Notes: a model not told the origin generated them from the letters alone. A DNA stretch of 64,000 bases from Halomonas citrativorans (GCF_900163645.1 NZ_FUKM01000017.1:1-64000), one strand, 5' to 3'; positions 25,360-34,479 are shown, counted from the first letter of the stretch. Made by a program: numbers and translations.

Positions 25360-25785
25360 TTAACCAATAACAGGTTCGCGGCGACGCGTAGGCTGTGGGT
25401 CTTCTTCCTCCTGCTTCACGCGCTTGGCGGGCGGCGCACTTGGCGGCCGACGCCACCACCAGAGAGCAATGCCTATCGCTGCACCAATAGCAATCCCAGC
25501 GACCAGGCACAACAGGCTGCCACGCAGTGCATTAACGTTATGCTCAAGAAAACCAACCGCGGCCACCATCGCCGCAGGCGCCCAACCGGTATAGAACTCA
25601 CCTTCTTCTACTAGCGGTAGACGAAACATCGCTGGCGTCCACATAGCGCCCGCCATTCCCCACGTCACCACCAGGCGTGGCAAACGCGGTAGAAACGCCA
25701 CCGCAAAATAGATGGCAATGACGACCAGCAGCGAAATACCGTAATAACTTAGCCACAGCTGTGACATTGAACCTGTAAACAGCAT
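25360..25785 (-). CDS. small membrane protein of unknown function
   Basis: A 141-aa protein I do not recognise. It has a hydrophobic helix near 9-31, weaker hydrophobic stretches in the middle, a strong helix near 89-110 ending in WWWRRPP, and a polar, proline-rich and charged C-terminal tail of about 30 residues. It is probably an inner-membrane protein with its tail in the cytosol. The second ATG (25785) is chosen because GAGGGG stands at the right distance; the ATG at 25797 lacks a site. It is probably co-transcribed with the amidotransferase gene and is divergent from the oligopeptidase gene. Confidence 0.7.
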   Translation of the reverse strand: MLFTGSMSQLWLSYYGISLLVVIAIYFAVAFLPRLPRLVVTWGMAGAMWTPAMFRLPLVEEGEFYTGWAPAAMVAAVGFLEHNVNALRGSLLCLVAGIAIGAAIGIALWWWRRPPSAPPAKRVKQEEEDPQPTRRREPVIG

Positions 25786-25799
25786 AATACCCCTCATGT

Positions 25800-25813
25800 G
25801 GGTGCATGCACCC
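25800..25813. promoter_or_regulatory. 14-bp palindrome between divergent genes
   Basis: GGGTGCATGCACCC is perfectly self-complementary and sits between the start codons of the divergent membrane-protein and oligopeptidase genes, a position suited to a shared operator. The binding protein is unknown. It contains an ATG (25806) that could serve as an alternative oligopeptidase start. Confidence 0.45.
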
Positions 25814-25847
25814 GACGTTAATTTCCCGCTATGGTACCTATCAATTT

Positions 25848-27950
25848 ATGAAAGCACAGCCAGACACGCTCGCAGGCTCACCCGTCGCGCGCTATTATCG
25901 CGCTAATGATCCCAAATGGCACTGGTTGGAAGCACGAGATTCGCCTGATGTTAGCGCATTTTTAGAAGCCGCCAACCAGCAGCAGGCCCAATGGTTTGCG
26001 CCACTAGCTCCGCTGGCCGAAACGCTCTATAAAAGCCATCTTGCGCGCCGTGAGCTTGCCGTCACCAGTCTTGAGACAGCGCTTGACCACTTTACGTTCT
26101 GGAGCGAGACCGGCGCCGACGATGATTACCCTCGCTGGTGGCGTTTCCCAAACGGGCAACCGGCACAGCGTGAATGTTTTTTTGATGTTCAAGCCCGTGC
26201 TGCGGATGAAGAATTTTATGACATGGGCGATATGGCACTCTCTCCTGACGAGCAGTGGCTCGCCTGGACAGAGGACACACAAGGAGACGAGCGCTACACG
26301 CTTTGGATAAAATTGCTGCCCAGCGGCGAGCCTATCTCTCTGCTCAGCGATATTGGCGCGGGCTTGTGTTGGGCTGAAGACCAGACAGCAAGCTCGGCAA
26401 CCCTCTTTTTTACCCGGTTTGATGCGACCCAACGCCCCGACAGTATTTGGCAAGTATCGCTCCCTTTTAACGCACCTGAGAAGCACTCAGCGCCTACCCT
26501 GGTGCTGCGTGAAAAGGACCCCGAGTTTTGGCTGGGCATCGGCAAAACCCGCTCGCGCCAGTGGTTATTGATTGAAAGCGGCTCGAAAGATACCAACGAG
26601 ATTTACGCGCTGCCCGCGCATCAGCCATCGGCCGTGCCACTCTGTGTGCAGCCCCGTCAATCAGGCGTTGAGTACACGATTGATCACCGGCCAGGCACCT
26701 TTTACCGCGTCCATAACCAGGCAAGCGCGCATTTTCAGCTCGATTTCCTGGACGAACCTATCCTGGGCAACCCTGAAGCACGCTGGCAGCCGCTTATCGC
26801 GCCGCGCGATGACACCACACTGGAAGGTATTGACGCGTTTTCCTGGGGGCTGATTATCGCAGAGCGCGACCATACCCAAGCGCAGGTAGTGCTGCGTCGC
26901 TGGGTGCTGGATGCACAGCATCACCGTTTGGTTGACGACTACCTTGGCCTGCCAGAGCAACCTTGCTCCCAATTACTGGAAGATGCCCCGCATTTTGACA
27001 CCCAGGAATTACGCTTACGCGAGGAGTCCTTTACACAGCCCCCCAGTTGGTTTGCACTTGATCTTGCCAGTGGCGAGCGAACACTCCTTAAGCGCGTTCC
27101 CGTTTATGGTGGTTTAACACCGGAGCAGTTGGTAAGCCGCCGGATATGGGCCACCAGCGCAGACGGTGAGCAAGTACCGGTCTCTATCGTGATGCGTGCG
27201 GACCTGGTCGGCGAGCCATTACCCACGCTGCTTTATGGCTACGGTGCTTACGGGGAAGCGCTTGACCCGTGGTTTTCCATTGCCCGCCTGGAGTTACTTG
27301 AACGCGGCGCCGCGTTTGCGGTTGCTCATGTGCGCGGCGGTGGCGAGCGGGGTGAACCCTGGTACTTGCAGGGTAAAATGGCGCATAAAGAGAATAGCTT
27401 TAACGACTTTCTGGCCGCGCGGGATGCGCTGGTGGAATGCGGGGTAAGTGATCCTGCGCGAGTAGCCGCTTACGGCGCCAGCGCTGGCGGTTTATTGGTC
27501 GGCACGTGTGTTAATCGTGCTCCCAAGGCTTTTTGTGCCGCTGTGCTTGATGTGCCGTTTTTGGATGTCTTGCGCACGATGCAAAACCCCGAACTTCCCC
27601 TAACCACCGCTGAGTACAGCGAATGGGGAAACCCCGAAACACCCGAAGTGGCCGAACGCATTCGTCACTACTCGCCCATGGACAATATAACGGCCCAGGA
27701 GTATCCCGCGCTTTGGATTGAAGGCAGTTGGTTTGATACACGGGTGAGCTACTGGGAGCCTGCCAAATATTACGCGCAAGTCACTCAGCAGCAGCTAGGC
27801 AGCGCCCCTGTTTTGATGCATACCGATATGAGCAGCGGGCATGGCGGTGCATCCGGCCGATTTAAAGCGTGGCAAGATACCGCCAGACAAGACGCGTTTA
27901 TCCTTTGGGCATTGGGGTTAGCCGCCGATTTCAAGGACAGCGCCATCTAA
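25848..27950 (+). CDS. ptrB: oligopeptidase B-like prolyl oligopeptidase family protein
   Basis: A 700-aa cytosolic serine peptidase. The N-terminal half is a beta-propeller gate. The C-terminal alpha/beta-hydrolase domain carries the nucleophile serine in YGASAGGLLVG and the catalytic His in SSGHGGASGR; HVRGGGERGEPWY and WYLQGKMAHKENSFNDF are typical of oligopeptidase B, which cleaves short peptides after Arg or Lys. The family match begins at about MKAQPDTLAGSPVARYYR, so the ATG at 25848 is preferred. An in-frame ATG at 25806 lies inside a palindrome. Neither has a strong ribosome-binding site. A clear terminator follows. Confidence 0.88.
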   Translation: MKAQPDTLAGSPVARYYRANDPKWHWLEARDSPDVSAFLEAANQQQAQWFAPLAPLAETLYKSHLARRELAVTSLETALDHFTFWSETGADDDYPRWWRFPNGQPAQRECFFDVQARAADEEFYDMGDMALSPDEQWLAWTEDTQGDERYTLWIKLLPSGEPISLLSDIGAGLCWAEDQTASSATLFFTRFDATQRPDSIWQVSLPFNAPEKHSAPTLVLREKDPEFWLGIGKTRSRQWLLIESGSKDTNEIYALPAHQPSAVPLCVQPRQSGVEYTIDHRPGTFYRVHNQASAHFQLDFLDEPILGNPEARWQPLIAPRDDTTLEGIDAFSWGLIIAERDHTQAQVVLRRWVLDAQHHRLVDDYLGLPEQPCSQLLEDAPHFDTQELRLREESFTQPPSWFALDLASGERTLLKRVPVYGGLTPEQLVSRRIWATSADGEQVPVSIVMRADLVGEPLPTLLYGYGAYGEALDPWFSIARLELLERGAAFAVAHVRGGGERGEPWYLQGKMAHKENSFNDFLAARDALVECGVSDPARVAAYGASAGGLLVGTCVNRAPKAFCAAVLDVPFLDVLRTMQNPELPLTTAEYSEWGNPETPEVAERIRHYSPMDNITAQEYPALWIEGSWFDTRVSYWEPAKYYAQVTQQQLGSAPVLMHTDMSSGHGGASGRFKAWQDTARQDAFILWALGLAADFKDSAI

Positions 27951-27980
27951 GCAGCCCACTGTTTTAAACCTCCCACCGTT

Positions 27981-28011
27981 AGGCAGCCTTCGCGCTGCCT
28001 TTTATTTTTTT
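27981..28011 (+). terminator. rho-independent terminator of the oligopeptidase gene
   Basis: A 7-bp stem AGGCAGC/GCTGCCT with loop CTTCGC is followed by a long T-rich tail (TTTATTTTTTT). It lies 30 bp after the stop codon. Confidence 0.92.
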
Positions 28012-28091
28012 GAAAATACTTTCCACAAAAACAATTTTGCGTCATACTCAACTTTAGTCGAACACCTTTACCTCTACTATTGGAGCAAGCA

Positions 28092-28256
28092 ATGAAGTAC
28101 CAGGACCACTTCCCCACCATTTGGGATACGCCGCTTAAGCCGTCCACCAAGGCGGTTAAAAACAAAGCAGCTAAAAACAGAACCGCTCAGCCATCCTTGT
28201 TCAAAGGCATAATGCTTGCCTTAAGAAATATGGCCAAACACAAGCCCGTCGCCTAA
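28092..28256 (+). CDS. 54-aa basic small protein, unknown function
   Basis: A short ORF starting MKYQDHFPTIWDTPLKPSTK, rich in Lys and ending NMAKHKPVA. GGAG stands 7 bp before the ATG, and a plausible promoter (TTTCCA then CATACT, 17 bp apart) lies within the 80 bp upstream, after the oligopeptidase terminator, so it would be an independent transcript. There are about 10 lysines and arginines and no membrane segment. I do not recognise it. Reality as a gene rests on the ribosome-binding site, the promoter position and the otherwise empty interval. Confidence 0.55.
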   Translation: MKYQDHFPTIWDTPLKPSTKAVKNKAAKNRTAQPSLFKGIMLALRNMAKHKPVA

Positions 28257-28342
28257 CGATCACGTCAGGCTGGATATTTGTGTAAACCGGCTTAATGTCG
28301 TCAAAAAGGAAGGGCTGGGGCTGCCACTTGCTGGATTTTTAC

Positions 28343-28798
28343 TTACATGGGCAGCACAGCAATAATGTGGGATTCAAGCGCTCGTTCGGGCACATCATCC
28401 TGAGAGACCGCAAAGCTACGCACGCTGATGCCTTTACGGTGCACGCGCTCGGCATCATTACTCAGCAGCGGATGCCAGCCAGCTAGTTTCCGCCCTTCGG
28501 ATACTCGGCGATACGCGCACGAAGCGGGCAGCCAGGTAAACTCTTTTACCAGTGCAGGCGTCAGTTGGGTGCAGTCGGGCACACTATCAAAGCGATTCGG
28601 GTAATCACTGCACTGGCAACTTTGAATATCCAACAGGCGGCAGGCAACGTTCAAGACGGCCAGCTCCTGAGTTTCATCATCATGTAGCTTTAACAGGCAA
28701 CACTGCCCACAGCCATCGCAAAGTGCCTCCCACTCTTGCGGGGTAAGCTCTTCCAGCGTGTAACGCTCCCAAAAGCGCTCGCGCATTCCGGTTTCCAT
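28343..28798 (-). CDS. ycgN: YcgN family cysteine-cluster protein
   Basis: A 151-aa member of the UPF0260/YcgN family. The N-terminal part holds CDGCGQCC and later CRLL, CQC and a further Cys, a zinc- or iron-binding pattern (CxxCxxCC type). Function in the family is not established. The ATG at 28798 begins two bases after the acpH stop, with AAGAGGAG at the end of acpH, so translation is coupled. It is the last gene of the rnd-ycgL-acpH-ycgN group. Confidence 0.88.
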   Translation of the reverse strand: METGMRERFWERYTLEELTPQEWEALCDGCGQCCLLKLHDDETQELAVLNVACRLLDIQSCQCSDYPNRFDSVPDCTQLTPALVKEFTWLPASCAYRRVSEGRKLAGWHPLLSNDAERVHRKGISVRSFAVSQDDVPERALESHIIAVLPM

Positions 28799-28800
28799 CC

Positions 28801-29400
28801 TTACTCCTCTTGCGGGTTATACGCGTAATTTACAGCCCCATCGCTGCTTAATGTGGCGCTTAACGCTGGCCATAGCGAATGATAATCCGCTTCCAGTAAA
28901 CGATAGTCGCTTTGAAGCCAAGGGATGAGCTCAGCAAGCCGATTTGGTCCTGACAAGCGCTGGCCAAGGCCTGCAACTGCTTTGCAGGTAAAGTCGAAAT
29001 CTGCGTAATTTCTTAACCAATCATGCTTGATCATAAAGGGCATCATCGCCTCCAGCCGATTGGGCGCAGGCCTCGCTGACAATAGGCGATAACAACGCTC
29101 TACCATTTGCTGCTGCTCAAGCAAGCCGGCCTTATCTCGCGCTAAAAAATGATCCCACACAATATCCAGCGCAATACCAGCGTAGCGTCGCTTACCTGCA
29201 GGCGCCCGATGTTTAGCATTCAGTACGCTTGGGTGCTGGTCAACCCAGGCATCCACTTTACGGTGGTGCTGTATACCGCGCGCGACATCAACTGGCCAAT
29301 CCCCCAGGTCGCTACCTTTAACGCCATCGGCAATCAGGTTGCCGTAAAGAAAATCATCACTCCCTTCACAGGCAAGCCAGGCATGAGCCAGGAAATTCAC
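28801..29400 (-). CDS. acpH: ACP phosphodiesterase (DUF479)
   Basis: A 199-aa protein starting MNFLAHAWLACEGSDDFLYGNLIADGVKG, the signature of AcpH, which hydrolyses the 4'-phosphopantetheine arm from holo-acyl carrier protein. It is a metal-dependent HD-type fold with His6 and the downstream QHHRKVDAWVD segment as likely ligands. The start is GTG at 29400, 8 bp after ycgL, with no clear ribosome-binding site, so coupling to ycgL is likely. Confidence 0.85.
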   Translation of the reverse strand: MNFLAHAWLACEGSDDFLYGNLIADGVKGSDLGDWPVDVARGIQHHRKVDAWVDQHPSVLNAKHRAPAGKRRYAGIALDIVWDHFLARDKAGLLEQQQMVERCYRLLSARPAPNRLEAMMPFMIKHDWLRNYADFDFTCKAVAGLGQRLSGPNRLAELIPWLQSDYRLLEADYHSLWPALSATLSSDGAVNYAYNPQEE

Positions 29401-29408
29401 GGTAGTGG

Positions 29409-29711
29409 CTACTGCGCCGCATCGCGCGCGTTTAATTGCGCGCGATGTACATCAAGCAAGTAATCCTCTTTTGCAGGCGGCATCTGCAGATAAAAGCCTT
29501 GCTCATCAATAGCCGCTATAACGTCATCAACATTTACTCGGGCCAGTTTTTTATCGGCGGTGAGAATCATGGTGAATACCGCGACTGGCTTTCCAAACGT
29601 TGCAAGCAGCGCTTCAGGAACGAGCTTGAGCCCTTTGCGCTTATCAACGTATAAATACATCTCATCTTTTCGCGAGCTTTTGAAAACCTCACAAAGCAGC
29701 TTGTCACTCAT
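29409..29711 (-). CDS. ycgL: YcgL domain protein
   Basis: A 100-aa protein of the YcgL family (small alpha/beta fold, function unknown). It begins CEVFKSSRKDEMYLYVDK after the start, the family hallmark. The ATG overlaps the rnd stop codon (TAAATG) with AAGGAG upstream. Its place next to rnd is conserved in many gammaproteobacteria, which hints at an RNA-related role; that is inference. Confidence 0.88.
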   Translation of the reverse strand: MSDKLLCEVFKSSRKDEMYLYVDKRKGLKLVPEALLATFGKPVAVFTMILTADKKLARVNVDDVIAAIDEQGFYLQMPPAKEDYLLDVHRAQLNARDAAQ

Positions 29712-30841
29712 TTAGACAACTCCTTTAATGCTTGCTCAAGCTCATCGGCCAAACATTCGCCCCGCCATCCTTGTGGCAGAGTTAAAGGTTGGCTTGCCAT
29801 GTCCTGCATAACCAACGCCTCAATATCACGGCGGCGCATCAACACTTCAGACGCCATTCCAAGCCCGGCCGCTTTCGTGTTAATAACGGATTTTAGGGCT
29901 TTGAAACGTTGTTTAAAGGCGGGCTGCATCGGGTCTGGCCAGCGCGCCAACAGCTCATTTTCGTCGCAGTGCTGGGCCTTCTTAACCATTGCCAATAGCG
30001 TATCGCCCTCTTTTTTGACCAGCGCTGGCTTAAAGCCTTCCACCTCGGCCAACTCATAGCGATTTTTCGGCATGGCGTCAGCAGCCGCAAACAGCAACTT
30101 GTCACTCATAAGCCAATTGCGCGGCAAATTACGCCGCCGTGTTTCGCCTTCCCGCCAAATGGTCATCAGGCGATAAGCCTCTAATTGGCGCGAATCAAGC
30201 CGCCATAGCTGACGGTGACGGGCGTACCACTGGCCATCCGCTTCAACGCTGCGCCCAGCCTGCTCAATCAAACTGGCACACTCTTCATGCAACCAGTGGC
30301 CGCGGCCTAACCCTTCCAGTCGTTCAGCCTGATGCGCCCATACTTTAAGCAGGTAAATAACATCCAACGCTGCATAGTCACACTGAGAAGGCGTCAAAGG
30401 CCGCTCTAACCAGTTTGAGCGTGTCTCCTCTTTGGGCAGCGTTTCGCCTATCCAAAACTCCACCAGCTTTTGATACCCCATCGAGGGCATTTCACCAAGA
30501 AACCCTTGAGCAACCTGCGTATCCACTAATGGCGTTGGTAATACCCCGGCCCAATGCTGAAAAACTTCTAAATCTTCACTACACGCATGCAGCAGTTTAA
30601 TGGCGCTATTTTGCAGTAACTGCCGAAATGCGGGCGTGCAGGGCGTGGCCAGCGGGTCAACCAAATACGCAACTTCCCCGGCAGCAAATTGAATTAATGC
30701 AGGGACGGGGAAAAACGTGTTTTCACGGAAAAACTCTGTATCCAGCGCGATGACAGGGGCGTTGGCCACTTGTGCACAGGCCGCGTCAAGCGCCTCGGGG
30801 CTGTCAATCCACTGGTATACGGGGGAGGCTAGAGAAGACAA
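29708..30841 (-). CDS. rnd: ribonuclease D
   Basis: A 377-aa 3'-5' exoribonuclease that trims tRNA precursors. The DEDD exonuclease domain starts with LDTEFFREN (Asp34, Glu36) and continues to YAALDVIYLLKVW; an HRDC domain follows at about 205-285. The start is TTG at 30841 with GGAAG upstream; no ATG or GTG occurs in frame before the conserved region. It begins a cluster with ycgL, acpH and ycgN. Confidence 0.93.
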   Translation of the reverse strand: MSSLASPVYQWIDSPEALDAACAQVANAPVIALDTEFFRENTFFPVPALIQFAAGEVAYLVDPLATPCTPAFRQLLQNSAIKLLHACSEDLEVFQHWAGVLPTPLVDTQVAQGFLGEMPSMGYQKLVEFWIGETLPKEETRSNWLERPLTPSQCDYAALDVIYLLKVWAHQAERLEGLGRGHWLHEECASLIEQAGRSVEADGQWYARHRQLWRLDSRQLEAYRLMTIWREGETRRRNLPRNWLMSDKLLFAAADAMPKNRYELAEVEGFKPALVKKEGDTLLAMVKKAQHCDENELLARWPDPMQPAFKQRFKALKSVINTKAAGLGMASEVLMRRRDIEALVMQDMASQPLTLPQGWRGECLADELEQALKELSK

Positions 30842-30892
30842 AGCATACTTCCAGGTTGCTACAACCGCGATTGCGCTTGCAATGTTGGTGGG

Positions 30893-31498
30893 TTAATCGC
30901 TGGTAAAGGGCTGTCGGCCATTAAACGCACGGCTTAATGTACCGCCATCGACATACTCAAGCTCACCACCCATAGGAACACCATAAGCTAAACGTGAAAA
31001 CTTCACGCCGTAGTGGGCCAATTGAGCGGCGATATAGTGCGCGGTTGCTTCACCTTCGACGGTTGGGTTGGTCGCCAGCACAATTTCTTCGATATGGCCT
31101 TCTGCTACACGCGTTTCCAACTGCGCAAGCCCAATCGCGTCAGGGCCGATACCATCCAGAGGCGACAAGTGCCCATGAAGCACAAAATAGCGGCCCTGAA
31201 AGCCGCCCGCTTCCTCAATCGCCAGCTGATCAGCGGGTGACTCAACCACACACAACAAGGCATCGTTGCGGCGAGGCGTTTCGCATATCGCGCAAATATC
31301 TGCTTCGGTCAGCGTGCGACAGCGCTGACAGTAGCCGACCTCGTCAATCGCTTTTTGAATGACCGAAGCAAGACGCTGACCGCCTGCCCGCTCACGCTCA
31401 AGCAAATGCATTGCCATACGTTGGGCCGTCTTCGGCCCAACCCCTGGCAATACACGAAACGCATCCATCAGTTGTTCTATAAGAGGAGAGAATCGCAT
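30893..31498 (-). CDS. recR: recombination protein RecR
   Basis: A 201-aa DNA repair protein that with RecF/RecO loads RecA at gaps. The helix-hairpin-helix ([13 protein letters not shown]) is at about 17-29, the four-cysteine zinc motif (CQRC...CAIC) at about 57-72, and the TOPRIM domain follows. It starts 3 bp after ybaB; ybaB and dnaX lie upstream, the classic dnaX-ybaB-recR order. Confidence 0.96.
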   Translation of the reverse strand: MRFSPLIEQLMDAFRVLPGVGPKTAQRMAMHLLERERAGGQRLASVIQKAIDEVGYCQRCRTLTEADICAICETPRRNDALLCVVESPADQLAIEEAGGFQGRYFVLHGHLSPLDGIGPDAIGLAQLETRVAEGHIEEIVLATNPTVEGEATAHYIAAQLAHYGVKFSRLAYGVPMGGELEYVDGGTLSRAFNGRQPFTSD

Positions 31499-31501
31499 TA
31501 C

Positions 31502-31828
31502 TTAGAACGGCATCTTGAAACCCGGCGGCAGGTTCAATCCAGCCGTTGCTTCTTCCATCCGAGCTTTAGAGTTTGCTTCAACTTTACGTACAGCATCATT
31601 CACCGCGGCGGCTAAAAGATCTTCAAGCAGCTCTTTATCTTCTTCCATTACGCTTGGATCGATGGTGACCTGGCTCACGTCATGGCGTCCGTTCATGGTG
31701 ATTTTAACCATGCCTGCGCCGGCTTCGCCGTGTACTTCTGACTGAGCAGCTTCTTCCTGAATACGCTGCATTTTTTCCTGCATCTCTTGGGCTTGCTTCA
31801 TCAAGTTGCCCATTCCACCTTTCAACAT
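31502..31828 (-). CDS. ybaB: YbaB/EbfC nucleoid-associated protein
   Basis: A 108-aa DNA-binding dimer. [20 protein letters not shown] and the [18 protein letters not shown] segment are typical. Met-rich, helical N- and C-terminal parts flank a small beta sheet. CAGGAGAG lies 8 bp before the ATG. It is the middle gene of dnaX-ybaB-recR. Confidence 0.95.
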   Translation of the reverse strand: MLKGGMGNLMKQAQEMQEKMQRIQEEAAQSEVHGEAGAGMVKITMNGRHDVSQVTIDPSVMEEDKELLEDLLAAAVNDAVRKVEANSKARMEEATAGLNLPPGFKMPF

Positions 31829-31888
31829 GGTGTGCTCTCCTGGCTAATCAAAGACGGGTTTGTTAAAAAATGAGTATCCGGTGCAATG

Positions 31889-33988
31889 CTAACGCTTGGC
31901 GGTCGCTGGCTTGACGGTTGATTCTATCAGCGTCGCACCAAACGCCTGCTGTAATTTCTGTATATTGGGATCGTGATTCAAGAGATCAACAGCCTGTGCA
32001 TGCTGCTCTTGATTCAACCGCTCTTCGCGCTGACGCGGTGTCTCACTGTCCGTCGAGAGTTCGGCCACCATGAACTCTACCCGGCGCGGCAGCCCTTGTT
32101 CACTTAATGCGCGCTCGATGCGCGTTTTATGGACATCTGCCTGCATGGCCGCTTGGCTTGGATCCAGGCGCAGCATCAAAATCTTGCCATCGTCGCTCTC
32201 CAGCAGACAATTCGCCGCCAAACTGCGCGTTAAGCCGCCCAAGCCTAGAGAATCAAAGCATAGCAGCCATTTTGCATGGTCCAACACTTCATTGCCGACG
32301 TCTGAGACTGGCGCTGTCTGCTCAGGGGCGGGCACGACTTCCGGCACAGAGGTTGATACCGGCGCAGACACCAACACGGCCTCTGAAGCGGGTGCTTTGC
32401 TAACATTTGGCGAGGGCAGTTCCGCTTGGCCGCTTTCATGTGCTTCGGCTTGCTCTACCTCATCAAGCGACCATGGCGGCGGAGTTGGGCTATCCGCGGC
32501 AGTTGCCTCGTTATCGTCTGTTTTATAGCCCGTTGAGCCCATGTCTATATCGGGACTCTCGCCAGGATCTTCCCCTTCAACGCGTGCATCAGACGCTGGC
32601 TGCTGGCCATGTTTTTTTTCGAGCTCTGCTTGCGGCGTATCTATATGGTCTATGTCTGCCTTTGGCTGATGCCCAGCCCCAGGTACAGTGGCATCGGGTA
32701 GAGAGCTAACCGCAGACGCGGCAGACGTTTCGGGCGCTGGTTGAACATAATTGCTGGCCGAGGCTGCGGCAGGTGGCTGAGCCGCCGTACTGGCTGGCGC
32801 TGCGCCCTGCCCCACACTTTGGCTGCCCCCTGACCCTGTTGGCTCAGCACGCAGCGGTAGCGGCGTGCGGGGCGGCTTGGGCACGCCCTGCGGCCGGAAC
32901 GCGAGCATGCGCAGCAGTGTCATTTCCAGCGCACTGCGCAAGTCAGGCGCGTGAGCCATATCGCCTCGGCCTTGAAGCCCTATCTGGTAGTAGAGCTGAA
33001 TATCTTCAGCGGTAAAGCGGCTGGCAAGCTGTAAAATAGCCTCTCGATCACCATGACTGTTATCGACGGCGTCCGGCACCATCTGAGCAACAGCCAGACG
33101 GTGCAAAATAGCCGACAGTTCGTCTAGTACGGCGGCAAAATCCGGGCCCTGCTCTGCCAGCTGTGCTACTTCAGCCAGCAGTTGCTGCACATCCACATCC
33201 GCCAGCGCGCTTACCAGCGCTAAAATATGCCGGTGGTCCAGCGTTCCCAGCATCGCCGCCACATCGACATGGCGGACCGCGCCCTGCCCAAAGGCAATTG
33301 CCTGGTCGGTCAGGCTCATGGCATCACGCATTGAGCCTTCGGCTGCTTTGCCTAATAGCCATAGCGCGCTTTCATCAAATGCCACACCCTCTTCACCCAA
33401 CACGTAGGTCAGATGTTCCACTACACGCTCCGGCGGCATGTGTTTAAGCGTGAACTGCAGGCAGCGCGACAGCACCGTTGCAGGCAGCTTTTGCGGATCA
33501 GTAGTGGCAAGCAGAAATTTAACGTGGGGAGGCGGCTCTTCCAGCGTTTTCAATAGCGCGTTAAAGCTGCTGGTTGAAAGCATGTGCACCTCATCAATCA
33601 GGTACACCTTGTAACGACCCTGGGTGGGCGCGTACTGAACGTTATCCAGTAATTCGCGGGTATCTTCCACCTTGGTGCGCGACGCCGCGTCGACTTCGAT
33701 CAAGTCGACAAAACGCCCTTCATCAATGGCTATGCAGCTATCGCACTGACCACACGGTGTTGAGGTAATGCCCTCATCGCCGCGTCCGTTAGCCGTACAG
33801 TTCAAACATTTGGCTAATATGCGTGCAAGCGTGGTTTTGCCGACACCGCGGGTGCCGGTAAATAAATAGGCGTGGTGAAGACGCCCTTGATCAAGCGCAT
33901 TGACCAGGGCGCGCTGAACATGGGCCTGGCCCACGAGTTCGTGGAATGTACGTGGTCGCCACTTGCGGGCCAGAACCTGATAGCTCAT
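31889..33988 (-). CDS. dnaX: DNA polymerase III subunits tau and gamma
   Basis: A 699-aa clamp-loader ATPase. Walker A GTRGVGKT is at 45-52, a four-cysteine zinc module follows, Walker B is in VYLIDEVHML, and the sensor SRC is in VLSRCLQFTLKH. A long Pro/Ala/Ser/Glu-rich linker (about 380-580) leads to the tau-specific C-terminus that binds the polymerase. The ATG at 33988 (MSYQVLARKWRP) is the family start; a longer frame to 34051 is spurious. A run of eight A (32612-32619, codons 457-459) could allow a -1 shift to a stop at 32589-32591 and so yield a gamma form. Confidence 0.96.
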   Translation of the reverse strand: MSYQVLARKWRPRTFHELVGQAHVQRALVNALDQGRLHHAYLFTGTRGVGKTTLARILAKCLNCTANGRGDEGITSTPCGQCDSCIAIDEGRFVDLIEVDAASRTKVEDTRELLDNVQYAPTQGRYKVYLIDEVHMLSTSSFNALLKTLEEPPPHVKFLLATTDPQKLPATVLSRCLQFTLKHMPPERVVEHLTYVLGEEGVAFDESALWLLGKAAEGSMRDAMSLTDQAIAFGQGAVRHVDVAAMLGTLDHRHILALVSALADVDVQQLLAEVAQLAEQGPDFAAVLDELSAILHRLAVAQMVPDAVDNSHGDREAILQLASRFTAEDIQLYYQIGLQGRGDMAHAPDLRSALEMTLLRMLAFRPQGVPKPPRTPLPLRAEPTGSGGSQSVGQGAAPASTAAQPPAAASASNYVQPAPETSAASAVSSLPDATVPGAGHQPKADIDHIDTPQAELEKKHGQQPASDARVEGEDPGESPDIDMGSTGYKTDDNEATAADSPTPPPWSLDEVEQAEAHESGQAELPSPNVSKAPASEAVLVSAPVSTSVPEVVPAPEQTAPVSDVGNEVLDHAKWLLCFDSLGLGGLTRSLAANCLLESDDGKILMLRLDPSQAAMQADVHKTRIERALSEQGLPRRVEFMVAELSTDSETPRQREERLNQEQHAQAVDLLNHDPNIQKLQQAFGATLIESTVKPATAKR
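32589..32620 (-). other. candidate dnaX frameshift or slippage site
   Basis: In the coding strand GAA AAA AAA CAT (codons 457-460) contains eight consecutive A. A -1 shift there adds seven residues and stops at TGA (32589-32591), giving a product of about 466 aa with domains I to III intact, like E. coli gamma. No strong internal Shine-Dalgarno or downstream hairpin was evident. Confidence 0.45.
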
Positions 33989-34099
33989 TGAGCAATACTT
34001 CCTTCGGCGGGCTGTCCTGATGATGCATCTTTCAATAACAGCAGGTGCCACAATGCGTGATAAAACGCCATTCTAGCGGCTACGCCGCAGCCCGCCAAC

Positions 34100-34122
34100 C
34101 GCCCGAGCGGGCAACTCGGGCG
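34100..34122 (-). other. hairpin downstream of grxD
   Basis: An 8-bp stem (CGCCCGAG/CTCGGGCG) with a 7-base loop sits just after the grxD stop. It lacks a T run, so rho-independent termination is doubtful. Confidence 0.35.
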
Positions 34123-34128
34123 TTATCG

Positions 34129-34479
34129 TTAGGCGTTATCTGCACCGTCTTCAGCACCCGCCCGCTGAGCAGCTTCTTTAACCAGCTTTTCGAGTTCGCC
34201 GTTTTGATGCATTTCAATGACGATATCGCAGCCACCGACCAATTCACCTTCAACCCATAGCTGCGGGAAGGTAGGCCAATTAGCGATTTTAGGCAGCTCA
34301 GCACGAATATCCGGGTTATCCAAAATATTAACGAACGCAAAGCGCTCACCGCAGCTCATCAGCGCCTGAACCGTCTGCGCCGAGAAGCCACACTGAGGCA
34401 GTTGAGGCGAGCCCTTCATGTAAATAAGGATCGGGTTTTCACTGATTTGACGCTGAATATTTTCGGCTGTGGTGCTCAT
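34129..34479 (-). CDS. grxD: monothiol glutaredoxin GrxD
   Basis: A 116-aa Grx4-type monothiol glutaredoxin with the CGFS site at 30-33, which binds a [2Fe-2S] cluster with glutathione and passes it on in iron-sulfur biogenesis. TFPQLWVEGELVGGCDIV holds the glutathione-binding segment. The C-terminal tail is acidic. TGGAGT precedes the ATG. It lies between dnaX and the divergent argF. Confidence 0.95.
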   Translation of the reverse strand: MSTTAENIQRQISENPILIYMKGSPQLPQCGFSAQTVQALMSCGERFAFVNILDNPDIRAELPKIANWPTFPQLWVEGELVGGCDIVIEMHQNGELEKLVKEAAQRAGAEDGADNA

